Below are positions 31,085-40,178 of a stretch of DNA of 64,000 nucleotides, one piece after another. This DNA is from Verrucomicrobiales bacterium (lineage in GTDB: Bacteria; Verrucomicrobiota; Verrucomicrobiia; Verrucomicrobiales; DEV007). Each line of letters begins with the position of its first letter. The stretch's first letter is position 1. A model generated the notes under the pieces. The model made no database searches and was not told the DNA's origin. It saw only the letters and a program-made list of their open reading frames with translations. The stretch lies in contig JAEUHH010000014.1 of NCBI GenBank assembly GCA_016795505.1, positions 215,293 to 279,292 on the forward strand. The letters are read 5' to 3'. The position numbers and the translations under genes are program-made.

Positions 31085-31118
31085 GATCCAGCATCGGCCA
31101 CCGGAGGCCGATCGCAAG

Positions 31119-32024
31119 TCATCGCTCGCCTTCTTTCAACTGCGTCACCTCCAGCCCCTTTTCGCGGAGCAGATCGACGACGCTTTCCTCCCCCACGAGG
31201 TGCGCCGCGCCCACGAGAAACATCACGTCACGATCCGTGGCGAGCGCCTTTTCGATTTCCGGGATCCAGTTGCGGTTGCGTTGGACGAGGAGAATGTCGC
31301 GCAGCTCTTCGGAAAACGTTTCGCTCTCTCCGATCACATCGGCCAGGTCAGTGGCTTGGCCCGTTTTCCAGGCTGCGGTGATGGCGTCGAGGGTTTTCTC
31401 GCTTTCGGGCAGCTCATCGAGCGTCCCGTTGATCAGTTCCTCGATCTGGGGGGGCTCGAAGCGGTTCAAGCGCGAGATCTGGTAGGCGATCGTCTCGAGG
31501 CCCCGGCTGGGTTTCTTGTCCTTCACGCTCTTCGCGAAATAGGTCATCTCCAGACCCAGTTCCGGCTTGGCTCCCACCCTTGACGCTTCGAACGAGGAGA
31601 GGAGGAGGAAGACCATCCCGGGCGTGTAGGTCTCGAAAAAATCTTCCGGCATGCCGCGGTCCTTCAGATAAGAGCGGAGCCTCGTCATCGTCGCGTCGTT
31701 GAAGCGATCGGAGAGCTGCTCGCCCTGCGGCAGGGACCCGAGTTCCCGCATTTCCGCCGCCGTCTCCGGCCGCATCATCGTCGCCATGTCGATTTCGAAG
31801 ACAATCTCCTCCGCTTCCGCATAGACCCGGTCGAAGGCGGCGGGGATTGGCAGATCCTTCTCCCGGAGAAGGTGGACCGATCCCGCGAGGAATACCGTCG
31901 AATCCGCATCGGAGACTTTCCAAACCGGAGCCATCGCCGCCTCGTCGGCCTTGAGCAAGGCTCCCGCGGGGGGAGAAAAGGCGAGACAGAGGGCAAGACT
32001 GAGGGCAAAACGACGGGAATTCAT
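31119..32024 (-). CDS. TraB/GumN family protein
   Basis: A 301-residue exported protein with a signal peptide (MNSRRFALSLALCLAFSPPAG) and a TraB/GumN domain. The GSVHLL motif near residue 50 and the C-terminal LVGAAHLVGEESVVDLLREKG, with paired G-x-x-H, are the conserved catalytic-type motifs of this putative metal-dependent hydrolase family (TIKI-like). The substrate is unknown; GumN lies in xanthan gene clusters, but no polysaccharide genes are adjacent here. It precedes the glutaredoxin-like gene on the same strand and diverges from the FG-GAP gene. Confidence 0.85.
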   Translation of the reverse strand: MNSRRFALSLALCLAFSPPAGALLKADEAAMAPVWKVSDADSTVFLAGSVHLLREKDLPIPAAFDRVYAEAEEIVFEIDMATMMRPETAAEMRELGSLPQGEQLSDRFNDATMTRLRSYLKDRGMPEDFFETYTPGMVFLLLSSFEASRVGAKPELGLEMTYFAKSVKDKKPSRGLETIAYQISRLNRFEPPQIEELINGTLDELPESEKTLDAITAAWKTGQATDLADVIGESETFSEELRDILLVQRNRNWIPEIEKALATDRDVMFLVGAAHLVGEESVVDLLREKGLEVTQLKEGER

Positions 32025-32115
32025 GGTGACGGATCGCGTGAGCGAAGGCGGCGTGACAAGCCGCTTGGGAAATGCTTGCATTGAAGCGCATCCCGTCCCG
32101 CCTCTCCAGTCTGAA

Positions 32116-33249
32116 ATGAAACCCCCCGTCCTTTTCGCCGTTCTTGTCTCCCTCCCCGGCCTTTCGACCTTCTCGGCGGAATGGAAAAAGCATCCCGTCG
32201 TCTCCGCAGGCCACACCAATACCGCCGTCGCCGCTGATTACACTGGCGAGGGAAAGATCGATGTCATCAGCAGCTCCGCGGGCAAAGTGAGCCTCTACGT
32301 CGCCCCCGATTGGCGCGAGGTCGTGCTGCACCGCTTTCCCAAGCTCGGGGCCAATTGCATCCACAGCGAGACCTGGGACATCGACGGAGACGGCGATACC
32401 GACTGGATCGGCAGCGAGGCCTGGGGCAAACCTTTCTGGCTTGAGAATCCGGGCGACGGGTCGGGCGCTTGGGCCGCGCGCATCGTCGACCATGAGATCA
32501 AGGGCATCCATTGCCTTCTCAAAGCCGATGTCGACCAGGACGGAAAGCTCGACGTCATCATCAACAACTTCGAGCCCGAGGGCGTCCTCGCCGACTCGAT
32601 CGCGTGGTTTCGTGCGCCGAAGGATCTGAAAACGGCCGGGCAATGGGAGCGTTTTGTTTTTGCCGACCGCGACGCCCGCGGTGGCAGCCATTATTTCGGA
32701 TTCGGCGATGTGAATGGCGACGGATGGGGTGATATCTCCGTCGGAGCGAAGGGAGCTCCTTTCGCGGACGGGAACTGGTTCGCCTTTTGGACGAATCCCG
32801 GACCGGAAGGCGTGACGAAACCGTGGCAGAAAACCCTCCTCGCCGAAAACCAGCTTGCTGCGACGAACATCCTGCCCGGTGATCTCAACGGGGACGGGAA
32901 GGTCGACTTCTTCGCCTCGCGCGGTCACAGCCAGGGCATCCTCTGGTTCGAGGCACCGGAGTGGAAACTCCACGAGATCGATGCGGAGATGAAATCGCCC
33001 CACAGTCTCGTCCTTGCCGATCTCGATGGTGATGGAGATCTCGACGGGGCCACCTGCGGCTACGAAAGCAAGGTCGTGGCGATCTACCGGAACGATGGCA
33101 AAGGAAACTTCACCAAGGAAGTGCTCGATGAAAACCAGGAGTCCTACGACCTGCGTGCCATCGACATGGACGGCGACGGCGACCTCGATTTGCTCAACGC
33201 CGGCCGCGCCAGCGGGAATGTGGCGTGGTATGAGAATCCGATAAAGTAG
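32116..33249 (+). CDS. exported FG-GAP/VCBS repeat protein
   Basis: A 377-residue secreted protein with a signal peptide (about residues 1-21) and a seven-bladed-propeller-like array of FG-GAP repeats. Calcium-binding-type D-x-D-x-DG-x-x-D motifs recur: DIDGDGDTDWIG, DVDQDGKLDVII, DVNGDGWGDIS, DLNGDGKVDFF, DLDGDGDLDGA and DMDGDGDLDLLN. Such proteins occur on the surface of Verrucomicrobia and Planctomycetes and may bind carbohydrates or proteins. The stop codon overlaps the start of a long hairpin at 33246. Confidence 0.85.
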   Translation: MKPPVLFAVLVSLPGLSTFSAEWKKHPVVSAGHTNTAVAADYTGEGKIDVISSSAGKVSLYVAPDWREVVLHRFPKLGANCIHSETWDIDGDGDTDWIGSEAWGKPFWLENPGDGSGAWAARIVDHEIKGIHCLLKADVDQDGKLDVIINNFEPEGVLADSIAWFRAPKDLKTAGQWERFVFADRDARGGSHYFGFGDVNGDGWGDISVGAKGAPFADGNWFAFWTNPGPEGVTKPWQKTLLAENQLAATNILPGDLNGDGKVDFFASRGHSQGILWFEAPEWKLHEIDAEMKSPHSLVLADLDGDGDLDGATCGYESKVVAIYRNDGKGNFTKEVLDENQESYDLRAIDMDGDGDLDLLNAGRASGNVAWYENPIK

Positions 33250-33303
33250 AAGCGGCGTCTCGCCGCTTATTTCCGAAAACAAGCGGCGGGACGCCGCTTC
33301 TAC
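33246..33303. repeat. REP-like long inverted repeat
   Basis: Two 23-bp arms (33246-33268 and 33281-33303) match at 22 of 23 positions around a 12-base loop. The arms consist of GTAGAAGCGGCGTC plus an inner CGCCGCTT. The loop region contains CTTATTTCCG, a word also found in the repeats at 13.5-14.1 kb. It separates two convergent genes and could work as a bidirectional terminator, although no T tract follows. Confidence 0.85.
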
Positions 33304-33304
33304 C

Positions 33305-33868
33305 TCACAACTCCAAAAAATTCTTCAGGATCGTTTTCCCCGAAGCCGTGAGGATCGACTCGGGGTGAAACTGCACGCCATAGACCTTTTTCTCCTTGTG
33401 GCGGAGTCCCATGATTTCGCCCTCGGCTGTCTCGGCGGTGATCTCAAGGCAGTCGGGCAAGGTGTCGCGCTTCACGATGAGGGAATGATAGCGCGTCGCC
33501 TCGAACGGCGACTCGATCCCTTTGAAAAGATCCTCGCCATTGTGGAGGATCGGAGAGGTTTTCCCGTGCATGAGCCGATCGGCCCGCACCACGTCGCCGC
33601 CGTAGACCTCGCCCATGCATTGGTGGCCGAGGCAGACGCCGAAGATCGGGATCTCGCCGCCGAAGGTGCGGATGACGTCGCAACTGATGCCCGCCTCGGT
33701 CGGCGTGCAGGGTCCCGGCGAGACACAGATGCGCTCGGGTGCCATCGCGCGGATCTCGTCGATCGTGATCTGGTCGTTGCGATGCACGACGAGATCGGCC
33801 CCCAATTCGCCGAAGTATTGGACGAGGTTGTAGGTGAAGGAGTCGTAGTTGTCGATGACGAGGAGCAT
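33305..33868 (-). CDS. trpG: glutamine amidotransferase, anthranilate/aminodeoxychorismate synthase component II
   Basis: A 187-residue class I glutamine amidotransferase that supplies ammonia for anthranilate (TrpG) or 4-amino-4-deoxychorismate (PabA) synthesis. It begins [15 protein letters not shown]. The nucleophilic cysteine lies in [12 protein letters not shown] and the His/Glu pair in [10 protein letters not shown], with [14 protein letters not shown] before the cysteine. Sequence alone does not separate TrpG from PabA, and in many bacteria one protein serves both. No component I gene is adjacent. Confidence 0.93.
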   Translation of the reverse strand: MLLVIDNYDSFTYNLVQYFGELGADLVVHRNDQITIDEIRAMAPERICVSPGPCTPTEAGISCDVIRTFGGEIPIFGVCLGHQCMGEVYGGDVVRADRLMHGKTSPILHNGEDLFKGIESPFEATRYHSLIVKRDTLPDCLEITAETAEGEIMGLRHKEKKVYGVQFHPESILTASGKTILKNFLEL

Positions 33869-33902
33869 GGGACGGGGAAGCTACGGCGAGCCGGGGCGCG
33901 GG

Positions 33903-34517
33903 TCAAACGGAAGGGGCGGGTGGGCGGAGCTGCCGGTGAGCGCGGAGCAGGGTCTCCAGCAAGGCCCCTTCCGCCACGACCGGGATCACGTCGATGGGCA
34001 CGAGGTCGCCCGCCTCGTCGATGAAGAGATTCGAGCCGCCGACGTCAAAGATCGCGAGGTGATCGTCGGGGCGGAACCAGGTCGCCTCGCAGAGCCGCAC
34101 CAATCCCCGCGCATTCATGAATCCGGCGATCTCGCGTTCGCTCGCATTCCGACCCGCGATGAAAGGCTGCGAGGTCACGATGCAGAAGCGCCCTTCCCAT
34201 TCGCAGAATCCCTCCAGCCGGTTCAGTCCGGGATAAAGCAGGTTGCCGAGGAAGAGACGCTGGAAGTATTGCGAGGGCGTGGCCGGCAGCACGCCGAACC
34301 AGTCGCTGATCATGCCCGAGACGACGTCGAGCGGAGTGGGAAAGAGGCCGTAGCCGGCACCGCGGGTGATTTTGAAGACCCAGTCCTGGGTGCCGTATCC
34401 GAAGAGATCGTGTTCCCGCCGGCCTCGGTGAAAGCGACCGAGGGCCCCGGGATCGACCCAAAGCTTCCGTTGTTCAGCGAATTCTCTGAGGACCCCGATC
34501 TCGCGTTCGCTATTCAC
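33903..34517 (-). CDS. protein of unknown function, possibly kinase-like
   Basis: A 204-residue cytoplasmic protein. Its GTG start at 34517 overlaps the stop of the upstream 77-aa gene as GTGA, a typical translational-coupling arrangement. Motifs recall a minimal protein-kinase fold: HDLFGYGTQDWVFKIT (glycine turn then a lysine near residue 49) and GGSNLFIDEAGDLVPIDVIP (residues 160-179). That pattern resembles the kinase-like domain described in phage polyvalent proteins (Kinase-PolyVal) and toxin-antitoxin-like pairs. This is inference and the family was not established. It lies 34 bp upstream of the amidotransferase gene on the same strand. Confidence 0.6.
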   Translation of the reverse strand: MNSEREIGVLREFAEQRKLWVDPGALGRFHRGRREHDLFGYGTQDWVFKITRGAGYGLFPTPLDVVSGMISDWFGVLPATPSQYFQRLFLGNLLYPGLNRLEGFCEWEGRFCIVTSQPFIAGRNASEREIAGFMNARGLVRLCEATWFRPDDHLAIFDVGGSNLFIDEAGDLVPIDVIPVVAEGALLETLLRAHRQLRPPAPSV

Positions 34518-34747
34518 TCGGAATCGTTCAGCCGTCCAAGGCTGCGATCGATCTGCCGGGTTTTCTCTTCCCAGGACATCAATCGCTGCGAGGAGAAGAC
34601 CCTCTCCGCCTCCTCGCGGGAGACCAAGGGGATCACGGGGCGGACCGTCGTCGTCCCTTCGGACACTTTCGGGCTGTCGTTCTCCGTCCATTCGGGGTAG
34701 CTGCCATCAGGATTCATGATGTGAATCACTGTTCTCAAGTTCACCAT
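34514..34747 (-). CDS. small protein coupled to the kinase-like gene
   Basis: A 77-residue protein beginning MVNLRTVIHIMNPDGSYPEW and ending in a charged helix (WEEKTRQIDRSLGRLNDSE). Its stop codon overlaps the GTG start of the next gene. Size, charge and coupling recall an antitoxin- or adaptor-like partner, but no family was recognised. The start at 34747 leaves 133 bp to the divergent hydrolase-NamZ gene; an extension to 34996 would overlap that gene. Confidence 0.55.
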   Translation of the reverse strand: MVNLRTVIHIMNPDGSYPEWTENDSPKVSEGTTTVRPVIPLVSREEAERVFSSQRLMSWEEKTRQIDRSLGRLNDSE

Positions 34748-34880
34748 GTTTGCAAGCCCGTTTTTCCCGAACCACGACAGACGCATGGCGGGGCGAGGGA
34801 CTTGCGGCGTTGCTTCCCGCTTGGAATTGAGGCACACTCGCGGAGTCAACAGGGTCGGATGACCGACTTGACCCTCTTTC

Positions 34881-37310
34881 ATGCACCTCCCGACCCTCGT
34901 GAAATCCCCAACGATGGCAGCCCTGCTCGCCGGGGCGGCTTTTTGGGGCGTAACGCTTGGCGGGAGCGCGCTCTCGGCCGCGATGAAACCGGACAAACTT
35001 CAGGCGATCGACCGCGAAATCGAGGCGGCCATTTCCCGGGCGGACATTCCCGGGGCGGTCTTGCGGATCGAATCCAAGGGCGAGGTCTACGAAAAGGCCT
35101 ATGGCAAACGACTCGTCTCGCCCGGCTCCGAGGCGATGACGGTCGACACGATCTTCGACCTTGCCAGCCTCACGAAGGTGATGGCGACGACGCCGTCGAT
35201 CCTGAAGCTGGTCGAAGACGGCCGTCTCTCCCTCGACGATCCGGTCGCGAAGTGGATTCCCGAATTTCTCGCCGGTGGGGTCCGTCCTGAAGCCGCCGAG
35301 CCGAGACCGGTCGCGAAGGAGCGCGAGGGCATCACGATCCGCCATCTCCTCACCCATCAGAGCGGCCTGCCGCCCGGGATCTTTCTCAGCGAGGGCGACT
35401 TCTGGGGCTACGATGAAGGCGTGCGCCGGGCCGCCACGGTGGGTTTGTTGGAAAAGCCCGGCACCCGCTTCCGCTACAGCGACGTCAATTTCATCCTCCT
35501 CGGCGAGATCGTGCGCCGGGTCTCGGGAGAGCGGATCGAGGTCTTTGCGGCGAAGCAATTTTTCGCGCCGCTCGGCATGACGGAGACCGGCTACCGTCCC
35601 GCGGTGGAGTCGCTCGCGCGCATCGCGCCGACCACGGTGATCGCGGACTACGGACTCCTCCGCGGACAGGTCCATGACCCCACCGCCCGTCGCATGGAAG
35701 GCATCGCGGGGCATGCCGGTCTCTTCGGCACGGTGCGCGACGTCGCGATCTACACGCGCTTTTTTCTGACGGGGAAAAGGCCCGATGGGCAGACCCTGCT
35801 CCACCCTGACACGATCACAAAAGCGACGACGAACCAGCTCCCCGCCGCCCTGGGCGTGGCGCGGGGACTCGGGTGGGACATCTCCTCATCCTTCGGCACG
35901 CAGCGCGGCGAGAAATTTCCCCTCGCCGGATTCGGTCACACCGGCTGGACCGGCACCTCGATCTGGGTCGATCCCGGCTCGGAGACTTTCGTGATCCTGC
36001 TGACGAACCGGAATCATCCTTCCGAAGCCGGCAAGGTGAAGCCGCTCCGCACCCGCGTTGGGACGCTCGCGGCCGAGGCGGTCGGTTACACCAAACTCGT
36101 CCCTGCGCCCGAGCCGCCTCCGGAACCGGCCGCTCCGAGCGAGAAGACGGCGGCGGGCGATCCCGCTACCGTGCTGAACGGCATCGATGTGCTCGAGCGA
36201 GATGGCTTTGCCCTCCTGAAAGGGAAGAAGGTCGGTCTCGTCACCAATCAGACCGGCATCAATCGCCAGCGCCGCTCGACGATCGACCTGCTCGCCGACG
36301 CGCCGGAGGTGGAATTGAAGGTGCTGTTTTCCCCCGAGCACGGCATCCGCGGAGTGCTCGACCAGGAGGTGATCGACGACGAGATCGATGCTGCTACCGG
36401 CCTGCCGGTCTACAGCCTTTACCAATCCGAAAAACGCAAGCCGACACCGGCGCAGCTCGAGGGGCTCGATGCCCTCGTTTTCGACATCCAGGACATCGGC
36501 TGTCGGTTCTACACCTACGTCTCGACGATGGGTCTGGCGATGGAGGCGGCGAAGGAAGCGGGGATCCGTTTTGTCGTGCTCGACCGGGTCAATCCCATCG
36601 GCGGGGTCATCGTCGATGGACCGGTGCGGACGGGCGAGGGGAACGATTTCGTCGCCTTTCACGAGATCCCCGTGCAGCACGGCATGACGACCGGCGAGCT
36701 GGCGCGCATGTTCAATACCGAACGAAAGATCGGGGCCGATCTCGTCGTCGTCCCGGTCGAGGGATGGAATCCCGCGATGCGTTTCGACGAGACGGGACTG
36801 CCCTGGGTGAATCCCTCGCCCAACATGCGCAGCCTCGCCCAAGCGCTGCTGTATCCTGGCGTCGGGCTTGTCGAGTTCACGAATGTTTCGGTGGGACGCG
36901 GCACGCCTTCGCCTTTCGAGCACATCGGGGCGCCCTGGATCCATGATGGGAAACTCGCCCAGCGGATGCGGCAGGAGGAGATCGCCGGAGTCGAGGTGTT
37001 GCCGGACCGCTTCACTCCCGAGGCCAGTGTTTACAAAAACGAGGACTGCGCCGGGGTGCGCTTTTACCTGAGCGACCGCGAGGCCTTCCGCCCCCTCGAT
37101 CTCGGCATCGAACTGATGCGGGCGCTGCACGGGATGTATCCGAAGACCTTCACGCTGTCAGCGAAGGGCAACGTCCTCCTCCGCCATGCCCCCACGATCG
37201 AGGCCATCCTCGACGGAGCCGGTCGCGACGAGATCCGCGAGCTCTGGCGGCCGGGCTTGGAGGATTTCTTGAAACGCCGCGAGACCTATTTATTGTATGC
37301 GCGGCCCTGA
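34881..37310 (+). CDS. serine beta-lactamase-fold hydrolase fused to NamZ (DUF1343) muramidase
   Basis: An 809-residue exported two-domain protein. After a signal-like N-terminus ([20 protein letters not shown]), residues 40-400 form a class C beta-lactamase/esterase domain with SLTK (Ser96-Lys99) and RYSDVN (Tyr199). An acidic Pro/Glu linker (about 405-430) leads to a DUF1343 domain beginning [23 protein letters not shown]1343 members include NamZ, an exo-beta-N-acetylmuramidase that releases MurNAc from peptidoglycan fragments. The fusion suggests linked trimming of peptide or ester decorations and glycan during wall recycling; this is inference. It is 17 bp upstream of queH. Confidence 0.88.
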   Translation: MHLPTLVKSPTMAALLAGAAFWGVTLGGSALSAAMKPDKLQAIDREIEAAISRADIPGAVLRIESKGEVYEKAYGKRLVSPGSEAMTVDTIFDLASLTKVMATTPSILKLVEDGRLSLDDPVAKWIPEFLAGGVRPEAAEPRPVAKEREGITIRHLLTHQSGLPPGIFLSEGDFWGYDEGVRRAATVGLLEKPGTRFRYSDVNFILLGEIVRRVSGERIEVFAAKQFFAPLGMTETGYRPAVESLARIAPTTVIADYGLLRGQVHDPTARRMEGIAGHAGLFGTVRDVAIYTRFFLTGKRPDGQTLLHPDTITKATTNQLPAALGVARGLGWDISSSFGTQRGEKFPLAGFGHTGWTGTSIWVDPGSETFVILLTNRNHPSEAGKVKPLRTRVGTLAAEAVGYTKLVPAPEPPPEPAAPSEKTAAGDPATVLNGIDVLERDGFALLKGKKVGLVTNQTGINRQRRSTIDLLADAPEVELKVLFSPEHGIRGVLDQEVIDDEIDAATGLPVYSLYQSEKRKPTPAQLEGLDALVFDIQDIGCRFYTYVSTMGLAMEAAKEAGIRFVVLDRVNPIGGVIVDGPVRTGEGNDFVAFHEIPVQHGMTTGELARMFNTERKIGADLVVVPVEGWNPAMRFDETGLPWVNPSPNMRSLAQALLYPGVGLVEFTNVSVGRGTPSPFEHIGAPWIHDGKLAQRMRQEEIAGVEVLPDRFTPEASVYKNEDCAGVRFYLSDREAFRPLDLGIELMRALHGMYPKTFTLSAKGNVLLRHAPTIEAILDGAGRDEIRELWRPGLEDFLKRRETYLLYARP

Positions 37311-37327
37311 CGGGGCCGCAGAAAACC

Positions 37328-38080
37328 ATGGGCAGACGATCACAGGACGGCACGGACAAGGGGAATGGCGACTCCTCGCGCTACTCCGTGGACCACTACG
37401 AACGTCCCGTGCTCGAGACGCCGAACGGGGCGAAGCGCGTCCTCATGCACAGCTGTTGCGCGCCCTGCGCTGCCGAGGTGATGGATGCCCTCGCCGCCTC
37501 GAAGATCGAAACGACTATCTTTTTCTACAATCCCAACATCCACCCGCGCGACGAGTACGAGATCCGCAAGCAGGAGAACATCCGCTACGCCGAGAAGCTC
37601 GGGATGGCCTTCGTCGACTGGGATTACAACGTGCGCGATTGGTTCGACCGCACCGAAGGCATGGAGCACGAACCCGAGCGGGGGATCCGCTGCACGGCGT
37701 GCTTCGACATGCGATTCGAGGTGACGGCCGACTACGCCGCCGAGCACGGCTTCGACCTGATTTCCAGCACGCTCGGGATCTCCCGTTGGAAAAACATGGA
37801 TCAGATCAACGGCTGTGGCGAACGCGCCGCGGCGCGCCATCCGGGCATGACCTATTGGACCTTCAACTGGCGGAAGGAGGGCGGCGCCCAGCGCATGATC
37901 GAGATCTCGAAGCGCGAGGAATTCTACCAGCAGGAATACTGCGGCTGCGTCTACAGTCTGCGCGACACGAACGCCTGGCGCGACTCCAAGGGGCGGCCGA
38001 AGATCAAGCGCCTCGTGAAATTCTACGGTCGCGAAGCCGTCGTCGGGGAAGGGGAGTCAGAGGAAGCGACCGGCGCCTGA
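37328..38080 (+). CDS. queH: epoxyqueuosine reductase QueH
   Basis: A 250-residue cytoplasmic enzyme for the last step of queuosine tRNA modification, reducing epoxyqueuosine to queuosine in tRNA. The cysteine signatures of QueH (DUF208) are all present: MHSCCAPC (C43, C44, C47), [11 protein letters not shown] (C122, C125) and a CGC motif in [13 protein letters not shown] near residue 205. QueH is the non-homologous alternative to QueG. The N-terminal 25 residues are hydrophilic and probably disordered. It follows the NamZ-fusion gene by 17 bp, so the two may share a transcript although the functions differ. It is the last chromosomal gene before tRNA-Ser. Confidence 0.93.
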   Translation: MGRRSQDGTDKGNGDSSRYSVDHYERPVLETPNGAKRVLMHSCCAPCAAEVMDALAASKIETTIFFYNPNIHPRDEYEIRKQENIRYAEKLGMAFVDWDYNVRDWFDRTEGMEHEPERGIRCTACFDMRFEVTADYAAEHGFDLISSTLGISRWKNMDQINGCGERAAARHPGMTYWTFNWRKEGGAQRMIEISKREEFYQQEYCGCVYSLRDTNAWRDSKGRPKIKRLVKFYGREAVVGEGESEEATGA

Positions 38081-38196
38081 ATTTCCTCCTTGAAAATCCC
38101 CGGTCAGGCGGGACACTATCGGCCCGCCAGAAGGGTCCACCGGACCGGACCTCTCGGGCGACTCCACGCCCCGTCTTTCGAGACGGATCGAAAAAA

Positions 38197-38286
38197 GGAG
38201 GGATGGCTGAGTCCGGTTTAAGGCGCTCGACTCGAAATCGAGTGTAGGGAAACCTACCGTGGGTTCGAATCCCACTCCCTCCGCCA
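38197..38286 (+). tRNA. tRNA-Ser (anticodon CGA)
   Basis: The type II cloverleaf starts GGAGGGATGGCTGAGTCC, has the anticodon stem CTCGA/TCGAG around loop CTCGAAA (anticodon CGA, codon UCG), a long variable arm (GTAGGGAAACCTAC) and the T-arm GTGGGTTCGAATCCCAC. CCA is encoded at 38284-38286. All accessory genes of the window lie downstream of it. tRNA-Ser genes are common integration sites. Confidence 0.97.
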
Positions 38287-38412
38287 TTATTATCAAGGGG
38301 TTGCGCAATCTGTCAAGTTTTCTGGAAATTCGACGATTTGCATTTGGGTCCCGTTTGGGCCCCGGGAACGAGAAACGCCGCATCATTCGTCTCCTTTACA
38401 TCGCCAGAGTTG

Positions 38413-39417
38413 ATGGACTCGACTGTTCTGGAATCTTTGCGCTGGTATCGGCGAGTTGAGGCACCCTCCTACCGGTTGGAAGCATGGTGGCTTGGACCGA
38501 TCGGGAAGGGTAAGCGACGGGAAACTGATATGACCAACGGTCTGCTTACCCGGCCTGATCCCCGGAACAGGAGGCAAATTCGAGTCGCGCCTTGGCTATG
38601 GGAGGTGCTGCGCCGTCATCCTGATTTTGAGGCTATTTTGGCGGCCTACCGGTCTCAGGTCGGTCCATATCCCGATCCGGCCTCTCTGGAAACCGCGGGT
38701 AACGCTTCGGCGTTTCAGATCTGGCTCCAAGCACGCCGAGACTTTCTCCGGAGGTGGGAGGGCCGAGGTGAGGTGCTCATGGGAGCTTTGGTCGAATACG
38801 CGCATCTCACATGGGCGGACCTTCACCCATCAAGCCGTCATGAAGGTCGCCAGGAACAAGAATCAGAGCGGGTAGGCGGGCTCGATTCGATTCCCCATTC
38901 GTTTCGCGAAGCGGCAAGGTTGAACTTTGAGATGGGCATGAAGGAGTTTCTCGAGAATCCCCTCAATTACGCGAATGACGAGATGCTTGTTCCGGACACG
39001 ACAGTCTTTGTGCCCGGACTGCCGCCAGAGGACCTTGCTTCTCGCCTCTTTTACCGCAATCGAGACGAGTGGGGGACCAAGGGGCTCGATGATTATACGT
39101 TGGGAGAGTTCAAGAAGGCAGCTCGTTTAAGGGGCCGGAAGCTGCTTTTCCTTGAATACGATGATGGTGCTTCTGTGGAGGTTCTGACCGAGGAAGTACG
39201 TCAGCATTTCAAGGAGCAGAAGTCAAAAGGATTGGTAAGCTCGGAGAAGTCGGCGCGCTCCAGCTGGCGACTGACCAAGGAGTCTTTGGAGAGGCTCTCA
39301 CTCCTCGATAACGACGGTCCGTCTTGGGAGAAAGAAAAGATCTCAAGAGTGGAGTTAAATGCGGTCGAGAAGATTTTTTCGCGGTTCAATCTGAAGGTGG
39401 GACTGGGGACAAGGTAA
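38413..39417 (+). CDS. unknown protein, possible element regulator
   Basis: A 334-residue cytoplasmic protein with no confidently recognised family. The early segment PWLWEVLRRHPDFEAILAAY recalls the WxFLRRNPxY-type motif of the small regulator-like domain common on integrative elements (weak resemblance). The C-terminal third is Lys/Glu/Arg-rich and helical. ATG 38413 (MDSTVLESLRW) is used; ATG 38530 (MTNGLLTR) is possible. Base composition is lower in G+C than in the upstream chromosome, as is the whole 38.4-41.6 kb stretch, consistent with acquisition. Confidence 0.5.
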   Translation: MDSTVLESLRWYRRVEAPSYRLEAWWLGPIGKGKRRETDMTNGLLTRPDPRNRRQIRVAPWLWEVLRRHPDFEAILAAYRSQVGPYPDPASLETAGNASAFQIWLQARRDFLRRWEGRGEVLMGALVEYAHLTWADLHPSSRHEGRQEQESERVGGLDSIPHSFREAARLNFEMGMKEFLENPLNYANDEMLVPDTTVFVPGLPPEDLASRLFYRNRDEWGTKGLDDYTLGEFKKAARLRGRKLLFLEYDDGASVEVLTEEVRQHFKEQKSKGLVSSEKSARSSWRLTKESLERLSLLDNDGPSWEKEKISRVELNAVEKIFSRFNLKVGLGTR

Positions 39418-39504
39418 GACGGAGGGGGGAACTGTCCCGCTCTTCGGAGCGATTTGCCGCTGTTTTTTCGGCATGAGCTCCCGAACCTGAGCTCCCCTGT
39501 TCCG

Positions 39505-39660
39505 CAAACACTGTGAGCACCCTATTGCCGATCCTCGATTGCAGACCCGCTGCTTAGCATCCTGTCCCCTTCAGATCACCGTGTTGGTTCCTTGATGACG
39601 ATGAGCAGGAGCATTGGAGTTTTTGAAGAGTCTCTCGAAAGCCCGATTCCGAAAGCTCCC
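39505..39660 (+). repeat. 168-bp-period tandem duplication, copy 1
   Basis: Imperfect direct repeat of 39673-39828. Shared words include CAAACACTGTGAGCAC, ACCCGCTGCTTAG, CTTCAGATCACCGTG and TTGATGACGATGAGCAG. It covers the leader and first codons of the downstream HTH gene. Confidence 0.85.
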
Positions 39661-39684
39661 CCATTTTTCCGCCAAACACTGTGA
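39595..39684 (+). pseudogene. truncated duplicate of the HTH gene 5' end
   Basis: The ATG at 39595 corresponds to the start of the HTH gene at 39763. The frame reads MTMSRSIGVFEESLESPIPK and stops after 29 codons at a TGA that lies inside the next repeat copy. Its first residues parallel MTMSRTKEHFEESVEIPLPE of the intact gene, so this is a duplicated and cut-off N-terminus rather than a functional gene. Confidence 0.6.
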
Positions 39685-39828
39685 GCACACTATCGTCGAT
39701 TCCCGATTGCCCACCCGCTGCTTAGTATCGTGTCTCCTTCAGATCACCGTGAGGGAGACTTGATGACGATGAGCAGAACCAAGGAACATTTTGAGGAATC
39801 TGTCGAAATCCCTTTGCCAGAAGCTTAC
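39673..39828 (+). repeat. 168-bp-period tandem duplication, copy 2
   Basis: Second copy of the duplicated leader, in which the start codon (39763) opens the complete HTH gene. Confidence 0.85.
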
Positions 39829-39990
39829 TTCCGGAATTTGGGAATTGGCTCCCGAGCGACTTTCTTCCGATGGGAGAAGGCAGGACTTCGCATTGTGCGT
39901 GTCGGAGGACGCCGTTTCATCTATCGCTCCGACCTGAAGTCATTCCTCGAAATGATGGATCAGAAGGCGGTGAATGATTCTCTCTCATAA
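39763..39990 (+). CDS. small HTH (excisionase-like) DNA-binding protein
   Basis: A 75-residue protein whose residues about 25-65 form a MerR/Xis-type winged helix: RATFFRWEKAGLRIVRVGGR then RFIYRSDLKSFLE, as in excisionases and helix-turn-helix_17 proteins. Such proteins direct recombination or regulate mobile-element genes. ATG 39763 has GGGAG upstream, so it was preferred over GTG 39730. It lies 188 bp upstream of the Rep-like gene on the same strand. Confidence 0.7.
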   Translation: MTMSRTKEHFEESVEIPLPEAYFRNLGIGSRATFFRWEKAGLRIVRVGGRRFIYRSDLKSFLEMMDQKAVNDSLS

Positions 39991-40178
39991 GGGGTTTCCA
40001 GGCCTCGAAGTGGACCTCCGATCGAACCATTTTCGCTACCCCTTATCCGGAATGTTGTGCCCGCCATACATCCCCGGCTAACAGGCGTACAGAACAACAA
40101 TATCCGCCCACTCACGGCCACCTCCACCTTTCTGTAAGCGGTGCTGCTCGTGATTCCACACTCAAGAAAAACGGCACG

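Noticed and set aside
31414..33282. 622-codon frame on the - strand across the FG-GAP gene
   Set aside because: It covers parts of two real genes (TraB/GumN and FG-GAP) in wrong frames.
34514..34996. Longer version of the 77-aa protein starting at 34996
   Set aside because: It would overlap the divergent hydrolase-NamZ gene by more than 100 bp; the shorter start is sufficient.
38197..38286. Search for a second copy of the tRNA-Ser 3' end as attachment site
   Set aside because: No duplicate of the T-arm/acceptor sequence was found downstream in the window.
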